Notes: generated by a model not told the origin, from the sequence alone. 32,232 nt of DNA from Haplomitrium mnioides (GCA_049999725.1 JBNGIS010018095.1:1-32232), one strand, 5' to 3'. Counted from the stretch's first letter, positions 1 through 10,080 are shown. Numbers and translations are program-made.

Positions 1-268
1 TAGTGTATTCACAATAGTGTGAGGTTTAAATAAAATATTTCAATAACTAAAATGCTTTTTATTGCGGGTGTTTATTATAAGTAAAAATTTAAAATATAAT
101 GTCAATGTAAAATATGCAATTTGTATTTCTAAAAAATGATTTTCTTTGTGAAAAAAGATCACAAACCTAAAATTGATGTTTTTCAATACCAAATCACAAA
201 AAATAATATTTGCAACTACCAAGTGAAACAAGAACTCAGTAGCGGTTCCTCGTTCAAAGTAGCAGTTG
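1..268. mobile_element. Right end of a second T1-type DNA transposon (T2, partial)
   Basis: This AT-rich stretch ends in GTTCAAAGTAGCAGTTG (252-268), which differs at two positions from the right terminus of T1 (18263-18279). Similarity continues inward for about 45 bp, including GTGAAACAAGAAC against ATGAAACAGGAAC and a following GTTCC-containing segment. To its right the sequence passes directly into repeat R; the related R copy at 20.84 kb lacks this insert and reads through the same point (CTACAAGGGTCAAAC against TTTACAATGGTCAAAT). The left end lies outside the window. No coding sequence of the transposon is visible in this fragment, so it could be the end of a full copy or of a short deletion derivative. 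Confidence 0.65.
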
Positions 269-278
269 TTTACAATGG

Positions 279-1095
279 TCAAATGATCATGACTTCAATC
301 TTTTTGAGAAGAAGACAACTCGAATCGGCGTGTGGTGCTGATCCCAATTACTAAATCTCAAATATTGTAGCACATTGTTTTGTAAAAATGTGAGGTACTC
401 CTCACTAACATCAAATGGAGAAGAAACAAGAACTTTAGGCAAGGGTCAAGATAGAAAGCAAGAAAGAGAGGAATCGAGCACCAAGTACGGATGGCCTCTC
501 TTTGAGGCTTGAGGGGTTGGATGTTCTTGGCAATAAAAATAACAGGCTATAGGGGAGAGAGAGTTTTGGTGACACTACACTTGAAGCGGACGTACTCGTG
601 TGGGAAGATTATCAAGAGTGGAGGTGGACTGAAGAGGCGCCTACAATCGCTGGGTGGGAGGGTCTTTAGTCTCATGCTATTTGAGTGGACTCATTCTCGA
701 AGCTAGCTGGCATTTGGAGGTGGACCAATGCTTGGAGGAGAAGAGAATTCTTTTGGCTCGTATTTCATGAAAGGCAACCAAAGGGGGGTCTTAGTGTCGT
801 CTCTACTTTGGTTTCTTCAAGAGATCAATCCCAGAAGCATTGGGAGAGTGCTATTGGTTTCATATTCAAGAGAAGTAAGGGGACGAGTGGTCGTCTTAGT
901 GTTTGAGGATTGGGAGAAATATCCAACCAAGACTTTGGGTGGAGCGGGTTGACCATCACCCATGAGGGCTGTCTTTTAGAGGTAGAAGTTGAAGAAGATC
1001 TTTTCCATGCTTGAGGAAGTAACTCTATGACTTCTAGCATGGAAGCGGGCAAACTATTTGGACAATATGAGTGAGTGGGTGAATGAAGTATAAAG
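279..1095 (+). repeat. Dispersed repeat R, copy 1 (possible LTR part of E0)
   Basis: This copy aligns over most of its length with 20843-21578 on the same strand, and with 21600-22060 and 28456-29170 on the opposite strand. Shared landmarks are GGAGAAGAAACAAGAACTT, a CATTTGGAGGTGG block, CAAGAGAAGTAAGGGG and GAGGTAGAAGTTGAAGAAG. It lies upstream of the E0 gag and in gag orientation, while copy 2 lies downstream in the same orientation, as LTRs would. Short open stretches run through it, but none is intact and the frames shift between copies. I cannot find the ends of an LTR, so the assignment to an LTR is inference. Confidence 0.6.
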
Positions 1096-1913
1096 TGCTG
1101 CAGAGTAGTTTGAGTAGTGTTGGAGTGTTCGCTGAGCATTGGCTAGTTCTGATTTTTGATGTAGTTTGTTTGCATAAATCTAGTGGAGATATTGGAGAGT
1201 AGAAAAGAATCGTGGTGAGGGAGAGAGAGAGAAGGAATGTGAGGCCTATACATACATTGAGAGGTCAAGAGATTGACGTTAGAATTTGGTTCACCATTGT
1301 TGGTTCGTTAGGGCATTAGATCAGACTTATCTTGTTTGGGTGTTGGAGTAGCTCGCCCCATAGACTTTCAAACAATAGAAGTATGCATTGAATTCTTAAA
1401 TGTTAGAATTGTAGGCTGTGTGGGAGAAGCCCCCTAACTGGCTGGAATCATGTTCACCTCTCTTCGTGGTAGTGTATATTTGAGGTCTTGAAATCAGATT
1501 ATAAGAAAGAAGTATTGGTATGTTGCAAAGATCAATCAGTGCGGGTCTTGTTTACTTGGGTGTTGTGGAGTGTGTGAGTCTCTAGAGGGTAGTGTAGGTC
1601 TATTAATACTCAACAAGGATAATAACAATTTAGAGGTCGTGTTATAAAAAAGCCTTGTAATCCTTTGTTCGCCCTACTATTTGAAATTGTATGTTTAGGT
1701 GTTAATAGAAGAGAGAATGGTGCAACATAGATTTTTTTGTGCTAGAAAGAGGGCAAAGGTTTGAAGGAATCTTAGATCAACTTGGAACCAAAACATCATC
1801 TTGAGTAGAGAAGACCGTCAAGATTGGTTGGCGTAACGATTGAAAACTTTGAAATGACTAGAGTCTTGACGTGTGCTAAATCCACACCACACTAGACCAA
1901 AAGGAGTAAGAAG
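1096..1913 (+). other. E0 leader / possible LTR 3' part and primer-binding region
   Basis: No gene is visible. The stretch lies between repeat R and the gag start of E0. It holds a TATA-like TATAAAAAA at 1643-1651, which could be the LTR promoter, and a weak primer-binding-site candidate, TGGCGTAACG at 1829-1838, shortly before gag. Both are tentative, since no second copy of this segment is present in the window to show where an LTR would end. Confidence 0.3.
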
Positions 1914-2027
1914 ATGAGACAAAGTGTGGAAAAGGCCATTGAATTGTTGGCAGATTTGTCCCTATCTATTACCATGATGGCTAATCCGGTACCTCCTTCG
2001 GGGTTGTGGGTCAAGTTCAAGTACAAG
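1914..2027 (+). pseudogene. gag: E0 gag, N-terminal piece
   Basis: An open frame of 38 codons starts at ATG 1914 (MRQSVEKAIELLADLSLSIT) and is cut at 2027 by chromovirus E1. Beyond E1, from the second copy of the 5-bp target duplication (6837-6841), the same frame continues at 6842 with Tyr-Phe-Lys-Glu. This shows that the two pieces were one gene before E1 inserted. The protein would be the capsid precursor of a Ty3/gypsy-like retrotransposon. The assignment rests on the downstream pieces, because this N-terminal part alone has no recognisable motif. An upstream start cannot be excluded. Confidence 0.5.
2023..2027 (+). repeat. Target-site duplication of E1, left copy (ACAAG)
   Basis: ACAAG directly precedes the 5' LTR of E1 and is repeated exactly at 6837-6841 after the 3' LTR. 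Five bases is the usual duplication of Ty3/gypsy integrases, and this pair fixes both element borders. Confidence 0.85.
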
Positions 2028-2360
2028 TATAATAGTACAAGCATAAGGTTGTACTATTTATAAGAAAATAGAGAGGAGTGAAGGAAGTGGTAGAGAGTCA
2101 CTTTTAGGGTTGAAATTAGAAGTGACTTGTAAGTGAAGAAACATGGATGACACCCTCTTCTCTTGTATAAATAAAAGAGCTTCTTAGCCCCACTCCTCAT
2201 TCTAGAGTTCCTCTTGAATCACTTGGGTTCTTTGGTTGCTTGGCTTTTGCTTGGACTCTTGGTTTTAGCTTGGGTCTTGAGTTGCTTTAGGTTGAAGAGC
2301 TCTATTAGAGTTCACTATAAGTTCTTACTCATTTGGATTTGGTTCTTGAGTTCCTTTACA
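2028..2360 (+). repeat. E1 5' LTR (333 bp)
   Basis: It aligns end to end with 6450-6836. It begins TATAATAG, where the 3' copy has TGGAATAG (an ancestral TG start), and ends in TACA. A core promoter TATAAATA lies at 2166-2173. A block of about 55 bp present in the 3' LTR, between two similar GTCACTTTTAG-type segments, is absent here, as expected from deletion between short direct repeats. Confidence 0.88.
2166..2173 (+). promoter_or_regulatory. TATA box of E1 5' LTR
   Basis: TATAAATA follows the conserved CCCTCTTCTCTTG. The same box is at 6644-6651 in the 3' LTR and at 18659-18666 in the E2 3' LTR. In the E2 5' LTR it is mutated to TACAAATA (7469-7476). Confidence 0.6.
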
Positions 2361-2361
2361 T

Positions 2362-2373
2362 TGGTATCACAGC
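2362..2373 (+). promoter_or_regulatory. Primer-binding site of E1 (initiator-Met tRNA type, one mismatch)
   Basis: TGGTATCACAGC starts two bases after the LTR. The canonical plant form complementary to the 3' end of initiator-Met tRNA is TGGTATCAGAGC, which E2 retains exactly; here one G has become C. Confidence 0.8.
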
Positions 2374-2456
2374 TAGGGTTTGTTTTTGGTGGTGAGTTAC
2401 ATTGAGTGAAAGAAAGAGAAAAATTTTGAGAAGAAGAGAGTTTTAGGCAACTTTCA

Positions 2457-3719
2457 TTGCCAAAAGCATATGATAAGAGGATGGTTTGTCATGCATATGA
2501 GAACTTCATATTTGATTGTGGGCAATATTTTGAAGCTACAAACATTAGAGAAAGTGATCGACGAATTCTATTTGCAACAAGTCAATTAGAAGGAGTTACT
2601 AAGACTTGGTGGAGATATCAAGTAGAACAAGCACAATGTGGATTTGTTGCTCTTATTGTTTCTTGGTATGAGTTCAAAGAAGCGGTGATTTCAAGATTTA
2701 GGGTTGTAAATGTTTCAAAAGTAGCAACAGATTGATTGGACGAATTGAAGCAACTTGGTACTTTGAGAAGCTATGTTACACACTTTCAAGATACAATTAT
2801 GCAAATTCTGGATATAAGAGAAGAAGAAGCACTAGACCAATTTGTTCAAGAATTGAAGCCTTGCATGAGAATAGAAGTTACTATGAGAGAGCCTACTCAA
2901 TTAGAAGAAACAATGCGTATGGTGAAGAGGCATGACTCATTAGTTACTTCTATAAAAGCTAGGCCGTATCCTCAACTATTCGAACAACATACTCAAAACT
3001 TTGCAAGATCTAGTGGAATCAGAAATTTGACAAGAATTCGAGGTACTTTATTCCATCTTGATGGTATGATTGAGGAGCAATCTTGTAGAATGTTGCAGGG
3101 TAGCGAGAGTTCTGAAAATTTTATGTCACTACGTTTAGTGAAGATAATCAAAGCAAAATTTAGGCCTATCAAAGGGTATGTTGTGACTATAGCCAATAGC
3201 CAAAAGCATGATGTGTTTTGCTCTCAAAAGCCATTCCTTCTAAGGATTGGAAAGGAGTATGCAGACTCTACGCAATTTGTTATTGCATTTGTACAATATG
3301 ACTTCATTTTAGGGTTTCTTTGGCTTGAAGATTGATACGCGCAATTTGATTAGGCTAAGCGACAAACTCAAGTTACCTTTCAAGGCAAGAAATTTCTTTT
3401 AGGATGTTCAACACCATTGGTGAAGAAGCTTAAATCAGTTTAGCATGTTAATTCAGTGGAGCATGAGTTGCATATCTTTGCTGTTTAGATCAAGCCCATC
3501 ATGGACTTGAGAAAGGAGGGAGGAAAAAGTGTGCCTACCTCAATGATAGATGATATTTTGAAGGAGTTTGCATATGTATTTATGGAGGATTTTCCAAAAA
3601 GGTTGCCACATGATTGTGGAATGCCTTTACTGATTGAGTTGATACTAGGAAGTACTCCTTATATTCGACCTAAATATAGTTATCACCATAAGAGTAAGAG
3701 GAGTTTTGAAAGTCATTGA
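2457..3719 (+). pseudogene. gag-pro: E1 gag-protease, zinc knuckle deleted
   Basis: One frame runs from 2457 to 3719 with a few stops (first at 2733-2735, later at 3333-3335 and beyond). The first part is a retrotransposon gag domain: a TWWRYQ block, then F-K-E-x5-FR, RSYVTHFQ, and a FVQELKP motif matching FVQGLKP in E2. Gag then jumps from a RPYPQ segment (about 2963) to the protease lead-in within about 50 bp, where E2 has about 300 bp including a CCHC zinc knuckle. In the protease the position of the catalytic Asp reads Gly (QGSESSENFMS), so it is dead there too. The tail resembles the linker into RT (KEFAYVFMEDFPKRLP). Confidence 0.85.
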
Positions 3720-4330
3720 TGGATCTTCTTGAGAAGGATTTCATTCAACATAGTACTTTGCTTTGGGGAGCTCCAATATTCTTTGTGTCAAAGAAAGATG
3801 GTGGATTTTGCTTTTGTATAGATTATTGAGGTTTGAACAATAAAATAGTAAAGAATGCCTATCTTCTACCTCGTATTGATGATTTGTTAGATCAATTAAG
3901 TGGTGCTCCATTCTTTTCTAAGTTGGATCTTTGAAGTGGCTATTGGAAAATTTCTATCAAGCTAAGTGATGTGCTAAAACCGGCTTTTCGTACAAGGTAT
4001 GGGTATTTTGAGTGGAAGGTTCTTACATTTGACCTTACCTATACTCCGATAATATTCATGGATCAAATGCATTGATTTTTTGATGGTTTATTAGATAAAT
4101 CAGTGTTGGTGTTTTTAGACAATATACTCATCTTTAGTAAAAGTGAAGTTGAGCATCGTGATCATCTTAAAGAAGTTTTGCAAAGACTACACAATTGGAA
4201 GTTTTATTGCAAGAAGTCAAAGTGTGAGTTTTGGAAGCAAGAGGTGACTTATCTAAGACATAAAGTGTCTATAGATGGCATCAAGATCGAGGAAGAGAAG
4301 ATTAAAGCTATTATAGAGTGGCCAACCCAA
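3719..4330 (+). pseudogene. pol: E1 reverse transcriptase
   Basis: The frame shifts by two bases at 3717-3721 and then shows RT motifs in order: DLLEKDFIQHS, WGAPIFFVSKKDGG, FFSKLDL-stop-SGY (first catalytic Asp region), and the active-site loop at 4112-4135. That loop reads F-L-D-N-I-L-I-F-S, so the second Asp of the catalytic pair is Asn (AAT at 4121-4123). KCEFWKQEVTYL and EWPTQ mark the connection to RNase H. Several tryptophan or glutamine codons have become stops. The enzyme copied element RNA into DNA; this copy cannot be active. Confidence 0.88.
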
Positions 4331-5952
4331 ATGATGCAAAGGATGTTCGAGCTTTCAATGGATTGGCAAGTTTTTATTGAAGATTCATCCATTACTATGC
4401 TCATATTGTTGTACCACTTACGGATCTGGTGGACAACGAGGCAAAGTTTCAATGGAAGGCCAAAGAGCAAGAGGCATTTCAATGACTCAAGGATGCGGTG
4501 TTTTCTAGTCCAATTCTACAATTGTATGATCCAAAGTCACGTTGTATAGTTGATTTTGATGCCTCTAATTTTGCTATTGGAACAATGTTACAACAAGAGT
4601 TTGAAGATGGATTTCATCCGATTGCCTCTATGTCATGCTTACTAAATGCAACAGAAATAAATTATTTTGTAAGGGATAGAAAGCAATTGGCAATGGTTTA
4701 TAGTACCAAAATTAGGAGATGTTATCTTTTAGGAAAGCATATACTTATGCACATCGATCACAAACCCTTGTTGCATTCAGTTCACTTGGAAAATATGACA
4801 AGTTGTCATCATTGATGGGAAGATCAGCTACAACTCTTTGATATCAAGTTGGAGTACAAGCTGAGAAGGTTTCATATTATTCTTGATGCATTGTCACAAA
4901 GACCAAATCATCGTATAAATCCATTAGAGGTTGCGAAAGTTAGTATATTGCATCTTGAGGAAGCAACCAATGACGGCTTTTGACAAAAGTTACATGGAGA
5001 TGCCTTATTTAATCTTGCTAATGCAAGTTTGGTAGTCAAAGAAAGTGATTGTCGTGCCTTTTCCATTCAGAATGGTATTCTCTATTAAGACCATCAAATA
5101 TATGTTCCACAAGATGATGCGCTTTGAATGGCCCATTTATAAGAAGCAAATGACATTCCAATCTCTAGGCATCTTGGGGTAGACAAGACTATAGAGTTGC
5201 TTCAATGCACTTGGTGGTGGCCAAACCTAGCTCGAGATGTTCATGGCTTTGTTCATTCTTGTGAGAGTTGTCAACAAAACAAGTCTTCAAATAAAAAACC
5301 AACTGGTCTTCTTCAACCATTACCGATTTCTACTACTTTGTGACAACATGTAAGTTTAGATCTTGTCACTTTGCTTCCAACCACGCATTGTGGGTTTACT
5401 GCGATTGTGGTGTTTGTGGATAAGCTAAGCAAACAAATTCATCTAACACCGATAGTGGATATGGTGGATGCTCCACAATTGGCAAAGATTTACTTTGATG
5501 TAGTCTTTCGACATCATAGCATGCCAAAGGTATTAACATCTAATAGAGATCCACGATTCACTTGAAAGTTTTGGCAAGAGTTGTTTTCACTTTTGGGTAC
5601 CAAACTCTCTATATCTACTGCTTATTGTCTTCAAGTAGATGAGCAAATAGAGCGTAGTATTTGGACCATCAAAGATATGCTTTGCGCATTCATCAACGTT
5701 TATCATACTAAATGGGATAGTTTCTTACCAGATGTGGAGTTTGACTACAATAACTCCAAACAAGCAAGTACTGGGTTTTCTCTTTTCTTTCTTAATTTGG
5801 GTCAACATCCTCTTGTTCTTGATGGTTTTCTTTCTCCTTCTTCTTCCAATATTCCAAGTGTTTCTACTTTTTTGTCTCATTTATCTTCTTCCTTACAAGA
5901 TGCTCGCAACCATCTTACTATTGCTCAAAATTGGCAAAAAATATGTCGATAG
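4330..5952 (+). pseudogene. pol: E1 RNase H and integrase core
   Basis: After a frameshift near 4325 one frame carries RNase H (VDFDASNFAIG, YSTKIRRCYLLG, IDHKPLL) and integrase with only scattered stops. The integrase zinc domain keeps CESCQQNK, but the first His is Asn (EANDIPISRHLG). The core has SLDLVT (first acidic residue present) and TSNRDPRFT, where the second catalytic Asp is Asn (5542-5544). It also has DEQIERSIW, with the Glu kept. Integrase joined element DNA to the chromosome and made the 5-bp target duplications. Confidence 0.88.
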
Positions 5953-6435
5953 TCGTCGTCATGATTGCTCTTATGTTTTAGGTGACCAAGTTATGTTATC
6001 TACTCACGATCTCTCATTGTCTTTAGATACTTATGTCCATAAGTTATTTCCTATTTGGATTGGTCCTTTCTCTATTTCTTAGGTTATTTCTTCCGTTGCT
6101 TATAAACTTGACCTTCCTTTTCATATGAAGAATCATCCTATGTTTCATGTCTCTAAGCTTAAGCTTTTTGTTTCTAGTCCACCTACTTTTCCAAATCGTG
6201 TTCAACTTCCTTCTCTAGCTATTGTTCTTGATGATCATGAAGAATTTGAGTTGGATTGTATTTTGGCGAAAAGAGTTATCAAGCGAAGGCAACACCCACA
6301 AGTTCAATACAAGGTTTTGTAGAAAGGCTATCCACTTCATGATACTACTTAGGAATCTTCTTCAAATCTTGAAAATGCTCAAGAGCCTATTCAAATATTT
6401 TAAAGTTGTCGCAATGAGAAGGACATCATCGATTA
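5940..6435 (+). pseudogene. pol: E1 integrase C-terminus and chromodomain
   Basis: A frameshift in an A-run near 5938 leads to the integrase C-terminal segment (GDQVMLST, IGPFSIS, a stop, VAYKLDLPFH, HPMFHVSKLK). A chromodomain follows: CILAKRVIKRR, then KVL-stop-KGYPLHDTT-stop-ES. Both stops are TAG where E2 has Leu (KVLLKGY) and Trp (TWEPYSN). In chromoviruses this domain directs integration towards marked chromatin. Pol ends at about 6435, just before the polypurine tract. Confidence 0.82.
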
Positions 6436-6449
6436 GAAGATATGGATTA

Positions 6450-6836
6450 TGGAATAGTAAAAATATAAGGTTGTAGTATTTATAAGAAAATAGAGAAGAG
6501 TAAAGGAAGTGGTAGAGGATCACTTTTAGAGTTGAGATAAGATTACTTGCCTTCAAAGTCACTTTAAGTAGAGAGTCACTTTTAGGGTTGAAATTAGAAA
6601 TGACTTGTAAGTGAAGAAAGAGGGATGATACCCTCTTCTCTTGTATAAATAGAAGGGCTTCTTAGCCCCACTTCTCATTCTGAAGTTCCTCTTGAATCAC
6701 TTAGGTTCTTTGGTTACTTGGCTTTTGCTTGCACTCTTGGTCTTAACTTGGGCCTTGAGTTGCTTTTGGTTGAAGAACTCTATTAGAGTTCACTATGAGT
6801 TCTTACTTATTTGGATTTTCTTCTTCTTCTTTTACA
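6450..6836 (+). repeat. E1 3' LTR (387 bp)
   Basis: It starts TGGAATAG after a degraded purine tract and ends TTTTACA. It matches 2028-2360 and keeps the full-length middle block that the 5' copy lacks. TATAAATA is at 6644-6651. The LTR ends immediately before the second ACAAG. Confidence 0.88.
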
Positions 6837-6841
6837 ACAAG
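6837..6841 (+). repeat. Target-site duplication of E1, right copy (ACAAG)
   Basis: Exact repeat of 2023-2027. The E0 gag frame resumes at the next base. Confidence 0.85.
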
Positions 6842-7245
6842 TACTTTAAGGAATGACTCAAAGATGACCTCGACGTATGGTTGGATGATCTAGAGAATAT
6901 TGCTGCAGCAAATAGGGAGAGCCATGTGAAAATAGGTATCCTAGTGACAGTATTAAAAGGAGAGGCACAACCTTGGTACAATGATGTGCTTGATAGCAAA
7001 AACAAATGATTGGAGAGCCTTCAAGTTCACAATTATTTTTGAGTTTTTTGAGCAATTGAAGAGGAGATACAGGCCTTAGTCAAGATGAGGCAGCTCTGAA
7101 TGAAAAAGAAAGAATTGGTGAGGAGGTTTCTACAAAGATTCAAGAAAATGGTGAGGAAGCTCACCTCATTGACCACCAATGGGATGTTGATATCATAGGT
7201 GAGGCAAATGAATCTCTATAATGTGGAGGTTACGGTGACTACAAT
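6842..7245 (+). pseudogene. gag: E0 gag, middle piece
   Basis: In phase with 1914-2027 the sequence gives LKDDLDVWLDDLENIAAANR, then LKGEAQPWYNDVL, a pattern typical of the first half of a retrotransposon gag domain (acidic helix, then Trp near the end of a helix). After stops and a frameshift there is FEFFEQLKRRYRP, and in another frame KELVRRFLQRFKKMVRKLTS, both usual gag-domain segments. E2 interrupts the gene at 7246. The gag frame picks up again after E2 at about 18855 (QSHVKATITSS). Confidence 0.68.
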
Positions 7246-7657
7246 TATAATAATATAAGCATAAGGTTGTGCTATTTATAAGAAAATAAAAAAAGAGTGA
7301 AGAAAGTAGTAGAGGGTTACTTTTTGGTTGAGATAAGATTACTTGCCTTCAAAGTTGCTTTTAGAGTTTTAGAACTAAAATTAGAAGTGACTTCTAAGTG
7401 ATCAACTTAGGGTTGAAATTGGAAGCGACTTGTTAGTAAAGAAAGAGGGATGACACCTTCTTCTCTTGTACAAATAGAAGGGATTTATAGCTCCACTCTT
7501 CATTCTAGAGTTCCTCTCAATTCGATTTGGCTCTTTGGTTGCTTGGCTTTGGCTTGTACTTTGTCTTTTCTTTCCTTGATGACCTTGAGTTGTGTAACTC
7601 TATTAGAGTTATCTTGAAGTTGTTACTCATTTGGATTGGCCTTTGTGTTCTTGTATA
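7246..7657 (+). repeat. E2 5' LTR (412 bp)
   Basis: It aligns with 18479-18849 and with both E1 LTRs. The TATA box is mutated to TACAAATA at 7469-7476. It contains a short internal duplication of an AGTGACTT(C/G)TAAGTGA-type segment (about 7385-7440), which explains part of its extra length. It ends TATA directly before the primer-binding site. Confidence 0.85.
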
Positions 7658-7658
7658 T

Positions 7659-7670
7659 TGGTATCAGAGC
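7659..7670 (+). promoter_or_regulatory. Primer-binding site of E2 (initiator-Met tRNA type, exact)
   Basis: TGGTATCAGAGC, the canonical plant initiator-Met tRNA primer site, lies one base after the LTR. It is the clearest single indication that the window is from a plant. Confidence 0.92.
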
Positions 7671-7688
7671 CATGGTTCTTTTTGGTGG

Positions 7689-8550
7689 ATGGAGAATCAA
7701 GAAGCAATGATTAAAGCAATGCACAACAAACTAAACATCTTTCTTGCTTTCTAAAAGCTCAAATGCAAATAAAGACGAGAGCACATTTTCAAGAAGAAGA
7801 AAGTTATGTGCAATTTCCCAAACCAAAGTCATATGATGGGAAGATGGTTCCTAGCGTATCTAGAAACTTCTTGTTCAATTCCAAGCAATATTTTGATGCT
7901 AAAAACTTAAGAGAGTATGGTCAAAGAATTCTATTTGCTGCAAGTAAATTGAAAGGAGTGGAAAAAATTTGGTAGAGACATCAGATTAAGCAAGCTCAAC
8001 GTGGATTTGTTGCTCCAATTGCTTTTTGGCAAGAGTTCAAAGAAGTGGTAAATTCAATATTTAGGGTTTTGAATGCTCTATGGCAATAGATTGATTGCCA
8101 AAATTGAAGCAACTTAGTATGATTAGAAGCTATGTCACACAATTTCAAAGTATCATTATGCAAGTTCCTAATATGAGCAATGGAGAAGCTTTAGATCACT
8201 TTGTTCAAGGATTGAAGCCTTGCTTTAGAATGGAAGTGATCATGAGAGAGCCCTCTCAACTAGAAGAAGCAATGTGCATGGCTGAACGATACGACTCACT
8301 ATTAGCAACTACCAAAGTTAGGCCATACCCACAACAAGCTTTGCAAAATGTTCGTATGCCGTCAAATGAAGTTGTACATATAGAGATTGATGATGCGCTG
8401 TAAAGAGTGGCACTCACCAATGTTGAACATGAGCATCTATGCTAAAGTGGAAGATGTTTTAATTGTCGACAACTTGGTCATGTAGTTGCGAATTGCCCAC
8501 ATTGCCAAAGTTGACTATGCGCTCTGGTTTAAACAACCATTGTTGAAGAA
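7689..8550 (+). pseudogene. gag: E2 gag with CCHC zinc knuckle
   Basis: Gag begins at ATG 7689 (MENQEAMIKAMHNKLNIF), with a stop at 7752 and a frameshift into a frame from 7763 (FPKPKSYDGK, ASKLKGVEKIW-stop). After another shift at about 8090 come LKQLSMIRSYVTQFQ, FVQGLKPCFRMEV and MREPSQLEEAM. The knuckle RCFNCRQLGHVVANC at 8452-8496 fits C-x2-C-x4-H-x4-C exactly, although two stops precede it in frame. Gag packages element RNA and forms the particle; the knuckle binds RNA. Confidence 0.88.
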
Positions 8551-8606
8551 GAAAATTAGGAAAACAACAAACCTCAATAAAAATAGTTGAGCATTTTTCT
8601 AAGAGC

Positions 8607-9235
8607 TTGATTAGTTCGAATGGAATTAAAAGCTTGACAAGAACTCAAAGCGACTTGTTCTATCTAGATGGTATGGTTGATGAACATTCATGTACAATTT
8701 TGGTAGATTGTAGAAATTTTGAAAATTTCATGTCACAACATTTTGCAAAGAAAGTCAAAGCCAAAACTTTGCTTATCAAGGGAAGTTTTGTGATTATGGC
8801 CGATGGCCAAAACCATGAGGTGTTCTACTCATACAAGCTATTTCTTTTAAGGATTGACAAAGAGTATGAGAAATCTATGGATTTTGTTATTGCACGTGTA
8901 TAGTATGACATTATTTTGGGCTTGCTTTGGCTTGAAGATCAATCTGCTCAAGTTGATTGGGAAAAACAACAAATTCAAGTTACTTTACAAGGAAAGTAGT
9001 TTCTTTTGGGGTGTTTAAAACCGCTTGTGAAGAGGTCTAAATCAATTCAACATAATGTTTTGATGGGGAAGGAGTTGTCTGTCTTTGTTATATAGATCAA
9101 CCCTATCGTTGACTTGAATAAGGAGGGAGGGTAACCTACACTAACTTCAATGATTGATAATATTTTGAAGGATTTTTCAGATATGTTTCTAGATGATTTG
9201 CCAAAAAGTCTACAGATGATCATGTAATGCATTTT
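8607..9235 (+). pseudogene. pro: E2 protease and linker to RT
   Basis: The frame gives SLTRTQSDLFYLDGMVDEHS, then LVDCRNFENFMS. The Asp expected at the protease active site is present, but the following residues read Cys-Arg where Ser/Thr-Gly is usual. Then come VIMADGQNHEVF, IILGLLWLED and VDWEKQQIQVTLQGK, all typical of chromovirus protease and the linker after it. Stops occur at 8901 and several later points. Confidence 0.8.
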
Positions 9236-9289
9236 TTGATTGAGTTGATACCATGAAGTACTTCTTCTAATCGACTTATATACTAGTTT

Positions 9290-10080
9290 TTGCTACAAGA
9301 GTTGGAAGAGCTTTGTAAGACCTTGATAGATCTTCTTGAGAGGGATTTTATTCAGCATTGTACTTTTTTTTATGGAGTACTGATATTTTTTGTACAAAAA
9401 AAAGATTGTGGATTTCGTCTTTGTACAAATTATCACGGTTTAAATAGTCAAACAGTAAAGAATGCTTCTCTTTTACCACATATTGATGATTTGTTAGATC
9501 AATTGAGTAGTGTGCAATTCTTTTCCAAGGTAGATCTTCAAAGTGGCTATTGGGAATTTCCAATCAAGCCAAGTGATGTGTCAAAGATAGATTTTTATAT
9601 GAGGTAATTTGAGTCGAAGGTTCTTATTTGGTCTCACTAATGCTTCAACCATATTTATGGATTAAATGCATCAAAGTTTTGATGGGTTATTGGATAAGTT
9701 AGTTTTAGTATTCTTGAATGACATTTTTATTTTTAGTAAAACTAAAGTTTAGCATCTTGATCATTTAAAAGAAGTATTGAAAAGGTTTCACAATTGAAAG
9801 TTTTATTGCAAGAGATCCAAGTGTGAATTTTGGAAGCAAGAGGTTGTTTACTTAGGGCACAAAGTGTCTGCGGACGGTATCAAGATGGAAGAAGACCAAA
9901 TCAAGGTTATCACAGAGTGGCCAACACCAAAGTATGCAAAGGACATTAGAGTCTTCAATGGCTGACAAGCTTCTATCAACGGTTTATCCATTATTATGCA
10001 TATATTGTTGCACCACTGACAGATTAGCTTAGCAAGGAGGTGAAGTTTCAATGAACTGCCAAAGAGCAAGCGACATTTCA
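9290..10080 (+). pseudogene. pol: E2 reverse transcriptase
   Basis: The first frame (9290-9607) shows ELEELCKTLIDLLERDFIQH, KKDCGFRLCTNY, and KVDLQSGYWEFPIKPSD with the first catalytic Asp. A frameshift follows. The active-site loop at 9711-9734 reads F-L-N-D-I-F-I-F-S: the first Asp of the pair is Asn (AAT at 9717-9719), the mirror image of the change in E1. KCEFWKQEVVYLGHKVSADG and EWPTPKYAKDIRVFNG follow. Confidence 0.88.

Larger units (their letters stand above)
2028..6836 (+). mobile_element. E1: degenerate Ty3/gypsy chromovirus, both LTRs present
   Basis: The order is LTR, primer-binding site, gag-protease, RT, RNase H, integrase, chromodomain, LTR, which is the Ty3/gypsy order; the C-terminal chromodomain places it in the chromoviruses. 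The element is 4809 bp including LTRs and is flanked by ACAAG on both sides. Its pol reads in three frames with about twenty stops, so it is long dead. It sits inside the gag of E0. Compared with E2, which is a relative of the same family, it has lost about 250 bp holding the Gag zinc knuckle and about 55 bp of its 5' LTR. Confidence 0.92.

Noticed and set aside
825-1139. Minus-strand open frame of 104 codons
   Set aside because: It lies across repeat R against the direction of its better-supported frames, has no recognisable motif and is not kept in the other R copies.
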